Source: CAWEHT01 sp963808455
GTDB taxonomy: Bacteria; Chloroflexota; Anaerolineae; CG2-30-64-16
Direction: 5' to 3'
Length of the DNA: 23,651 bases
Assembly (NCBI GenBank): GCA_963808455.1
Contig: CAWEHT010000051.1
Span: 1 to 23,651 of the forward strand
Part shown: positions 16,328 to 22,405 of the stretch, one piece after another
How positions within the stretch are numbered: position 1 is the stretch's first letter
Layout of the letters: each line of letters begins with the position of its first letter
The notes under the pieces: model-generated
The model's database searches: none
What the model was told of the DNA's origin: nothing
The model's input: the letters and a program-made list of their open reading frames with translations, nothing else
Made by a program: the position numbers and the translations under genes

Positions 16328-18067
16328 ATGTCTGGCAAATACGAGCGCTACCGTTCCGTCGATCACGTGCTTCCCGATCGGGCCTGGGCCTGGAACATGT
16401 ACGGCGCGGGCCTGGAGAATATCGGCCGGGGGGGCCAACCCGAGCAGCTCCCGATCGGCGATCCCGCCGATGACCAGCTGCTCGTGCGCATCGACTGCGT
16501 CGGGCTGTGCTTCTCCGACCTGAAGATCGTCAAGCAGGGCAGCGGCCATCCCAAGCTGTATGGCCGAGACCTGTCCAGGTATCCAGCCCGCCTCGGACAT
16601 GAGGTGTCGCTCACGATCATCAAGGTGGGCAAGGCCTTGCAGGATCGCTACCGGCCCTGCCAGCGCTTCGCCGTGCAGCCCGATATCTACCAGAACGGCA
16701 AGAACACGGCCTACGGCTACACGGTGCCCGGCGGCTTGATCCAGTACCAGCTGATCGGGCCGGAAGTGCTGCAGACCGACGAGGGGGCCTGTTTGCTGCC
16801 CCTGCCCGCCGGGCTGGGCTACGCCGAGACCGCCTTGCTGGAGCCGTGGGGCTGCGTGGTCGCGGCGTACACCCAACGCCGGCGATTGCAGCCCAAGCCG
16901 GGCGGGGCCATGTGGATCGTGGGGCGGCCCGGCGACGAACGTGGCTACTGCGCCTCCGCCGGGCTCGCCGCGCCGGCCGTCATCGTGCTCACCGACGCAC
17001 CGGCCTCCGTGCGCGCGATGGCCGAGGCGGCCGGGGCGGGGCGGGTCGTCGCCCGCGACGGCGTCGGGCCGGGGGGCTATGCGGCCCTGGCCGAGGAGTT
17101 CACCGGGGGCCAGGGCTTCGACGACATCGTGGCGCTCGATCCACGCTCGGCCGCCGCGGTGGGGGCCATGGCGCGGCAGATCGCCCGGCGCGGCATCCTG
17201 AACCTGGTGGGCGAGACGCCGCTGGACGGGCTCGTTGACGCCGACGTCGGCCGCCTGCACTACGATTACATCGTCTTCGCCGGCAACCGCGGCCCCGATC
17301 TTTCGGCCTCGTACGGCGAGGCGCGCAACCGGCCCAGCCTGCGGCCGGGCGGCACGGCGGTGTTTCTGGGCGCTGGCGGCCCGATGGGGCAGATGCACGT
17401 GCAGCTGGCCCTGGAGCTCCCCGAAGGCCCGGCGCAGGTCATCGCCTCCGAGGTGAGCGAGGAGCGCCTGGCCGCGCTGCGCGAGCGCTTCCAACCCCTC
17501 GCCGAACAGAAAGGCCGGCGCCTGACCCTGGTCAACCCCGGCGCGGCGGGGGCGTCGCTCCACGACCTGGCCATGGAAGCCACGGGCGGGCGGGGCGCGG
17601 ATGACGTCGTGGTCTGCGTGCCCGTGGCCGCGCTGATGGCGGAAGCTGCCGGCTTGATGAACCCGGACGGGATGCTGGTCGCTTTCGCCGGCGTCCCCAA
17701 CGGCACGCTGGCGTCCCTCGACCTCAGCCAGGTCTACCTGGGCAGCGCCCAATTCACCGGCACGTCGGGGCTGACCATCAAAGACCAGGCCTGGGTGCTG
17801 CAGCGGGCGGCGGAGGGGTCGCTCTCGCCGGGCCGGTCGGTGGCGGCCATCGGCGGGCTGGATGCGGCGGTGCAGGGCATCGAGGCCATGATGAACGGCC
17901 GCTATCCGGGCAAGATCGTGATCTTCCCACAACTGCCAGGCCTGCCGCTGCTGGGCCTGGACGAATTGCGCGAACGGTTGCCGCAGGTGGCCGAGAAGTT
18001 GGGGCCGGGCAACGTGTGGACGACGGATGCCGAGGCGGCGCTGTTCGAAACGGCCTGGCAGGGCTGA
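16328..18067 (+). CDS. Zinc-dependent MDR dehydrogenase, SorE-like sugar-phosphate oxidoreductase with extra Rossmann segment
   Basis: The protein has 579 residues, against about 400 for ordinary relatives, and the frame is intact. The N-terminal GroES-like domain has zinc ligands in VGLCFSDLK (Cys), RLGHEVSLT (His-Glu) and LLEPWGCVVAAY (Glu). RFAVQPDIYQNGKNTAYGYT and the C-terminal pattern (FTGTSGLTIKDQ, IGGLDAAVQGIEAMMNGRYP, GNVWTTDAEAALFE) resemble L-sorbose-1-phosphate reductase-type enzymes. Two nucleotide-fold segments are visible: PKPGGAMWIVGRPGDERGY (about 195) and LRPGGTAVFLGAGGPMGQMH (about 340). The first lacks a clean GxGxxG; the second has G-A-G-G-P-M-G. The intervening piece (about 200-335) looks like a duplicated Rossmann unit. 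In the operon it would interconvert the PTS product, such as a hexitol phosphate, and a ketose phosphate. Direction and substrate are inferred. Confidence 0.78.
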   Translation: MSGKYERYRSVDHVLPDRAWAWNMYGAGLENIGRGGQPEQLPIGDPADDQLLVRIDCVGLCFSDLKIVKQGSGHPKLYGRDLSRYPARLGHEVSLTIIKVGKALQDRYRPCQRFAVQPDIYQNGKNTAYGYTVPGGLIQYQLIGPEVLQTDEGACLLPLPAGLGYAETALLEPWGCVVAAYTQRRRLQPKPGGAMWIVGRPGDERGYCASAGLAAPAVIVLTDAPASVRAMAEAAGAGRVVARDGVGPGGYAALAEEFTGGQGFDDIVALDPRSAAAVGAMARQIARRGILNLVGETPLDGLVDADVGRLHYDYIVFAGNRGPDLSASYGEARNRPSLRPGGTAVFLGAGGPMGQMHVQLALELPEGPAQVIASEVSEERLAALRERFQPLAEQKGRRLTLVNPGAAGASLHDLAMEATGGRGADDVVVCVPVAALMAEAAGLMNPDGMLVAFAGVPNGTLASLDLSQVYLGSAQFTGTSGLTIKDQAWVLQRAAEGSLSPGRSVAAIGGLDAAVQGIEAMMNGRYPGKIVIFPQLPGLPLLGLDELRERLPQVAEKLGPGNVWTTDAEAALFETAWQG

Positions 18068-18101
18068 GAAAGTGGACGGAAGGGTGGAAGCCGGCCACGA
18101 C

Positions 18102-19056
18102 ATGGAAAGACCCCGGATCTATACTGTCACGCTGAACCCTGCGGTCAACCGTGAGCTGACGGTGCCGGCGTTGGCCTTCGACACGGTGCTGCGCGCCGTT
18201 CGAGCCGCGGGTGGACGTCGGAGGCAAGGGCTTCAACGTCTCGCGCATGCTGATGGCGCTCGGGGCGCCGAGCACCGCCCTGGCGCTGGCCGGGGGCCAC
18301 AACGGCAGGATCCTGCAGGATGGACTGGAGGCGCTGGGCATCGGGACCGATTTCGTCTGGGTGCCCGGCGAGACGCGGGTCAACGTCAGCGTGGTGACCG
18401 CCGCACACGATCGCTACCTGAAAGTCAACGAGCCCGGCCCGAATATCGAGCCGGAGCGGCAGGGGGCCCTGCTGGGGAAGATCGCCAGGCTGGTGCGGCC
18501 AGGAGACTGGTGGGCGCTGTCGGGCAGCCTGCCGCCGGGCCTTCCCCCCGATTTCTGCGCCCAGGTTGTGAGGGCCGTCCGGGAGGGCGGCGCGCACGTG
18601 ATCCTCGACACCAGCGGCGAGGCTCTCGATTGCGGCTGCCGGAGCGGGCCGGACGTGGTCAAGCCCAACGCCGAGGAGGCCCACGCCTTGACGGGCCTGC
18701 CGGTGGGGAGCCTGGACCAGGTCGCCGCCGCCGCGCAGGCGGTGCGCAGGCTGGGTCCGGCCCACGTCGTGGTGTCGCTGGGCAAAGAGGGGTCGCTGTT
18801 TACCGACGGCGCGGGGGCCTGGGTCGCCAGGGGGCCGGTCGTCAGGGAGGGCAACCCCATCGGCGCCGGCGACGCCATGGTGGGAGGCTTGCTGTGGGGG
18901 CTTTCCCGAGGCCTGCCCCTGGCCGGCGCCATGCGCTGGGCCACGGCCTGCGGCGCGGCCACGGCCAGCCAGGCCGGCACGACGGTGGGCCCGCGCGCCC
19001 TCGTGGAGTCGTTGCTCCAGGAGGTCTGCGTGGCCCCGGTCACTTCTGCGCTCTGA
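18102..19056 (+). CDS. 1-phosphofructokinase / tagatose-6-phosphate kinase family (PfkB), one frameshift
   Basis: The restored length is 317 residues, normal for FruK/LacC. The start MERPRIYTVTLNPAVNREL is the usual N-terminus of hexose-phosphate kinases of this group. The frame shifts near 18190 in a GCGCGCC run, then reads FEPRVDVGGKGFNVSRML, the sugar-phosphate-binding GGKGxNV motif. Later motifs are LSGSLPPGLPPDF, VVKPNAEEAHALTG and the anion hole with catalytic Asp, NPIGAGDAMVGGLL. The enzyme phosphorylates fructose-1-phosphate, tagatose-6-phosphate or fructose-6-phosphate with ATP to a bisphosphate. Following a PTS and a sugar-phosphate dehydrogenase, it would supply the aldolase substrate; no aldolase gene is in the window. 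It begins 34 bp after the dehydrogenase, with a weak ribosome binding site. Confidence 0.92.
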
Positions 19057-19078
19057 TACGCGGCGGGAGGCTGCGCAA

Positions 19079-19426
19079 ATGTCTTTGAACGTCAAGACCA
19101 GCAAGAGTTACGATGCGCCTGCGAGCGCCGTGTTCCAGGCGGCGCTGGGCGCCATCTCCGGATTGGAAGGCAAGGTGGTGCGCCAGGAGATCGGCCAGGG
19201 CCAGATCGAGGCCACGTTCGACAAGAAGATCCTGGGCAAAGTGCTCGGCGACCGTACGCACATCCTGGTGGGCGTGAACCAGGGCGCCGCAAACCAGAGC
19301 GTGGTCACCGTTGACGCCTACCCGCTGGACGCGATCGGCCGCCAGTTGAAGTTTGGGGCACGTCCCGGCGTGGTCGAGACGGTGGTCTCGTGGTTCTTCG
19401 CGCACCTGGAGAAGCACCTGGCGTGA
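19079..19426 (+). CDS. Small conserved-looking protein of unknown function at the operon end
   Basis: The protein has 115 residues, with GGGAGG upstream of the ATG and 22 bp after the kinase gene. The translation MSLNVKTSKSYDAPASAVFQAALGAI... alternates strands and helices: an N-terminal strand, a helix (ASAVFQAALGAISGLEG), amphipathic strands (GQIEATFDKKILGKVL, THILVGVNQ, QSVVTVDAYPLD), and a long C-terminal helix (VVETVVSWFFAHLEKHLA). This order resembles a START/SRPBCC-like helix-grip fold, which binds hydrophobic or sugar-like ligands, but that is inference from the pattern. There is no signal peptide or membrane segment. The frame is intact, and its place as the last gene of the PTS operon suggests a role in the same pathway. 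Confidence 0.72.
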   Translation: MSLNVKTSKSYDAPASAVFQAALGAISGLEGKVVRQEIGQGQIEATFDKKILGKVLGDRTHILVGVNQGAANQSVVTVDAYPLDAIGRQLKFGARPGVVETVVSWFFAHLEKHLA

Positions 19427-19664
19427 TGCCCCCGAAGGCACGCGATCCTCGTTACAGGGGGCCACCTTTCCGATAGGCGGGCGAGAGACCAACTGAGGTT
19501 CATTCTAAAAAGCGCGAGCGCGGGCGTCAAGCCGCGGCGCGCCGTCGCACTAACAGTCGCACCCTTCTCGCGGGCCGCACGCTAGCTGCGCCATGGTCAC
19601 CATTGCGCCGGATTTCTGGCAATCATCTGGTATTTCGCGCCCATGAAGGCGTTGTTTTGCACGC

Positions 19665-19692
19665 AAGGCTTAGCACCAACAGCTGAAGCCTT
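19665..19692. terminator. Hairpin between convergent operon end and mch
   Basis: AAGGCTTAGC (19665-19674) pairs with GCTgAAGCCTT (19682-19692), giving ten base pairs with one bulge and a 7-nt loop. It lies between the convergent PTS operon (ends 19426) and the cyclohydrolase gene (ends 19721), where a two-way terminator would sit. Neither side has a clear T-run, so termination is uncertain. Confidence 0.35.
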
Positions 19693-19720
19693 CGGCCAAG
19701 GAGCGGGCTGCAAGGGACGG

Positions 19721-20668
19721 TCAACCGCCGAACAAAGACTCTCTCAGCACCCGGGGGCTCGGTCGCCCGGCACGGAAGGTCTTGCCTGTCGCAAGGTTGT
19801 TGATCGTCACTTCCGACGGGCAGAAGAGCATCGGATCGATTTCGTAGACGCTGCCGGCCCGCTTGAACAGCTCGTAGCAGGGGGTGCCGTGCTCGGGCGA
19901 AGCAGACGAAGGGATTCGTTCGATCATGGCTGCCAGCTCCGTATCGTCTGCCCTGACCGCGTAGTGAACCCGGGCGCCGTACAACAGGCAGTCGTTGGCC
20001 CGGGCCGAGGCCAGGTCCTCGTCGGGCGCCACAGGGGCGATCGGGCAGGTTCCATAACCGTGCAGAACCTTACGCACGTCAAAGCCGAGCTTGAACATCT
20101 TGTGCATGCCGGTCGCAACCGCATGGGCTGAGAGCTGGACCGAGCCTGCCAGGCAGGCCGCCGGCGCCAGGACGAGAGTCAGCGCCGAGGGCTCCAGACG
20201 ACACTTCCTGGCAAGGTATTCGGCCATCGTCTCAGTGGGCAGGGTTTGGCCTTCGAGGATCAGCACGGCCAGGCCAGCATCATCCATGTAGTCCAGGCTC
20301 TGAAACAGCGGCTCGATCCTGGCCTTGGCCCGCGCCGGCCCTGAGCCGATGGCGAAGAAACCCGGTTTACGAATGCCCCAGCCAGCATACTGGGAGGCCA
20401 TACAGCCGATTTCCGGTTGATCTATGGCGACGCCAACCCCTGGTAGCCAGAAATCGTCGAAGTTCAGCGGCAGGAGGTCAACCTGGCCCATCCCACCCAG
20501 GCCGGCTCGAGGCAGCTGCAGCCCGGCCTGCAGCCCACCGGGGACTTTGAGGCCAATGTCGATCACCTGGGTTCCGCAATCGAGGCGCGTGGCTCTGATG
20601 CCGAGTTGCTCTGCCTGCTTTGCCATATCTGCGACGATCACCGCCGCCTGCCGGTTGACACTGATCAT
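19721..20668 (-). CDS. mch: Methenyltetrahydromethanopterin cyclohydrolase
   Basis: The protein has 315 residues, the family's usual length. The start MISVNRQAAVIVADM is chosen at 20668 behind AGGGGGC; an upstream in-frame ATG adds only unconserved residues. Diagnostic segments are DCGTQVIDIGLKVPGGLQAG, GVAIDQPEIGCMASQYAGWG, KPGFFAIGSGPARAKARIEP, APAACLAGSVQLSAHAVATG, HGYGTCPIAPVAPDEDLASARANDC (long conserved run around 20000), and DPMLFCPSEVTINNLATGKT near the C-terminus. The enzyme hydrolyses methenyl-H4MPT to formyl-H4MPT in the cytoplasm, part of C1 oxidation or reduction linked to tetrahydromethanopterin. None of its pathway partners is in the window, and it is transcribed alone from a promoter-like site at 20728. 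The frame is intact. Confidence 0.95.
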   Translation of the reverse strand: MISVNRQAAVIVADMAKQAEQLGIRATRLDCGTQVIDIGLKVPGGLQAGLQLPRAGLGGMGQVDLLPLNFDDFWLPGVGVAIDQPEIGCMASQYAGWGIRKPGFFAIGSGPARAKARIEPLFQSLDYMDDAGLAVLILEGQTLPTETMAEYLARKCRLEPSALTLVLAPAACLAGSVQLSAHAVATGMHKMFKLGFDVRKVLHGYGTCPIAPVAPDEDLASARANDCLLYGARVHYAVRADDTELAAMIERIPSSASPEHGTPCYELFKRAGSVYEIDPMLFCPSEVTINNLATGKTFRAGRPSPRVLRESLFGG

Positions 20669-21062
20669 ATGACGCCCCCTGTGGCATGCTGAACGCCCGT
20701 GCAGCCACATGGCGTGGTGCCGGCATTAGTATAGCACAGGATTGCCATTGTACAGCTATTGTGCAGATCACTTAGCGGGTGAACCACTTAGTGGGAGGCC
20801 GGCCGGCCCCCACAAAGAACCACGAAGAAAGGGGGCCCAGGGGCCAGGCGCCTGAGACGGGGGACCCGGGTTCCTGGGCGGCCCCCAATACGACAGGGGC
20901 CTTGCTTGCGGGCCGCGGGCGCGGGGCGCTTCCGAGAAACTCCCTGGCGACGGATTCTTCGCTGTGGCTCGCCGGCGTCGGTGATTGTGGATAGACCCAC
21001 TCAGAATGACAAGCGGGGGGTTTCTTGCCATACCATGTGCCTCCGCGGCGGCATGGGGGCGC
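20669..21062. other. Gene-free stretch upstream of mch, with promoter and repeats
   Basis: Just upstream of mch lies the -10 element at 20728-20733. ATTGTACAGCT and ATTGTGCAGAT follow as an imperfect 11-bp direct repeat (about 20745-20766). CACTTAGCGGG (20769-20779) and CACTTAGTGGG (20785-20795) are a second pair; the latter includes the palindrome CCACTTAGTGG. From about 20800 to 20940 the DNA is G/C-rich and unstructured. At 20950-21012 there is a split copy of a dispersed intergenic motif. Confidence 0.5.
20728..20733 (-). promoter_or_regulatory. Promoter -10 element for mch
   Basis: TATACT on the minus strand lies about 60 nt before the mch start codon. The -35 region (around CTGTAC) is a poor match, so regulation by an activator is possible. 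Direct repeats of ATTGTxCAGxT lie immediately upstream and could be its site. Confidence 0.45.
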
Positions 21063-22087
21063 TCAGGCAGCAGGCAAGGTCAGCTCCCCGCGCAGGTTGC
21101 GGCCCATCATCTCCCTGACGGCAGCGGGCGAGCTGCCGGCGCTGAACAGGCAGCACATCTTGCAAAGCGCCGCCTCGGCCGTCATGTCGTGCCCGCTGAT
21201 GACCCCGGCACGGGCCAGGGCGGACGTCGTGGCGTACGAACCGATGTGTATCGATCCGCGCAGGCACTGCGTGATGGCGACCACCACAACGCCGCGCCCC
21301 GTCGCCTCCGCCAGCGTGTCGAGAAACCGCCGGTCCGAGGTCGGCCCCGAGCCGATGCCATACGTCTCGAGCACCAGCCCCTGAAGAGGCGGCTCCAGCA
21401 CGTGAGCCAACAACTCGGCTGCCATCCCCGGGAACAGGCGCAACGCCCCGACGGTCGCCGTCAGGGCGCTCGTCGACAGCGCGATCTGCCGGCCATCGGG
21501 CAGCGGCGCGACGTGTTCCAGGTCGATGCGGATGTCCACGCCCAGCGTCCCCAGCGGCGGGTAGTGCGGCGAATCGAAAGCCTCGAATCCCTCGGCGTCC
21601 ACCTTGGTTGCCCGGCAACCGCGCAGCAGCTTGCTGCCGAAGCAGAGACAGACCTCCGGGATCTGGCACTGGGCCGCGACGAGAAGCGCCGAGATGAGGT
21701 TTGCCCGCCCGTCGCTGCGCAACTCCGAGAGCGGGATCTGCGAGCCGGTCACGACCACCGGCTTGCCCAGCCCCTGCAGCAAGAAAGGCAGCGCGGAGGC
21801 GGTGTACGCCATCGTGTCGGTCCCGTGCAGCACGACGAAGCCGTCGTACGCGTCGTAGTGGTCCACGATATCCTGCGCGATCGTGACCCAGTCGCGCGGG
21901 CGCATGTTGGACGAGTCCAGCAGCGGGACATACTCGTGGATGTCGAACTCGGGCATCACTGCGTCTGCCATCTCCGGCATCGCCCGCATCAGCTTCGCCA
22001 GCAGGCCGGGTTCCGGCGCGGTCAGCCCTCGGGCGTGTGGCGCATGCCGATGGTGCCGCCCGTGTAGACGATGTACAAACGTTTCAT
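21063..22087 (-). CDS. ansA: Type I (cytoplasmic) L-asparaginase, one frameshift
   Basis: The restored length is 341 residues. The ATG at 22087 has CAGGAGG 8 nt upstream, and the N-terminus MKRLYIVYTGGTIGMRHTPE contains the first catalytic Thr loop (TGGTIGM). The frame then breaks near 22025; adding one G to the GGG run joins TPEG to LTAPEPGLLAKLM. The second catalytic loop is VLHGTDTMAYTASALPFLL (Thr-Asp), followed by KPVVVTGSQIPLSELRSDGR. The C-terminal domain includes GLVLETYGIGSGPTSDRRFL. There is no signal peptide, so it is a cytoplasmic enzyme of the AnsA type, hydrolysing asparagine to aspartate and ammonia. GatD-like amidase relatives share the fold but have other N-terminal extensions. 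It stands alone on the minus strand. Confidence 0.93.
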
Positions 22088-22405
22088 TGCGGGCCTCCTG
22101 GCCTGGCGCACGTGCCGGGCCAGGCCAGTCTCGGGGCGAGGTCAAGCCAGCCGCCCGGCCGGCGCCCGCCCGGCCCAGCTGCCGCGTCCCGGTGGATTGA
22201 TTCGAACAGGATTGACAGGATGGGCCGGATAGACAGGATATCTACTTGGGCCTGGTCCATCCCCATGCGGTGACCTACGTGCACGTCCCGCCGAATCGTG
22301 TCCATTCTGAGACGGCGACCGGTCCCGGCGGCGAGCGCTGGCCCCCATGCAGCTGCCTCGCTGTGGAAAGGCAAACCCACGGAACGGCCTGGCCCCGGGC
22401 GCCGA
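22088..22405. other. Gene-free stretch with a 9-bp tandem repeat
   Basis: Between the end of the GAF sensor gene and the asparaginase start no gene is visible. The stretch contains the four-unit repeat at 22206-22241. No clear promoter for the asparaginase was found. Confidence 0.5.
22206..22241. repeat. 9-bp tandem repeat, four units
   Basis: ACAGGATTG, ACAGGATGG, GCCGGATAG and ACAGGATAT follow each other without gaps, all of the form ACAGGATnn apart from the third. It lies in non-coding DNA upstream of the asparaginase gene. Confidence 0.8.

Noticed and set aside
16277..18103. Minus-strand open frame of 608 codons opposite the dehydrogenase
   Set aside because: His/Gln/Arg/Gly-rich shadow with no domain. 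The plus frame has zinc ligands and Rossmann motifs.
22206..22241. CRISPR array
   Set aside because: Units are only 9 bp and contiguous with no spacers; it is a simple tandem repeat.
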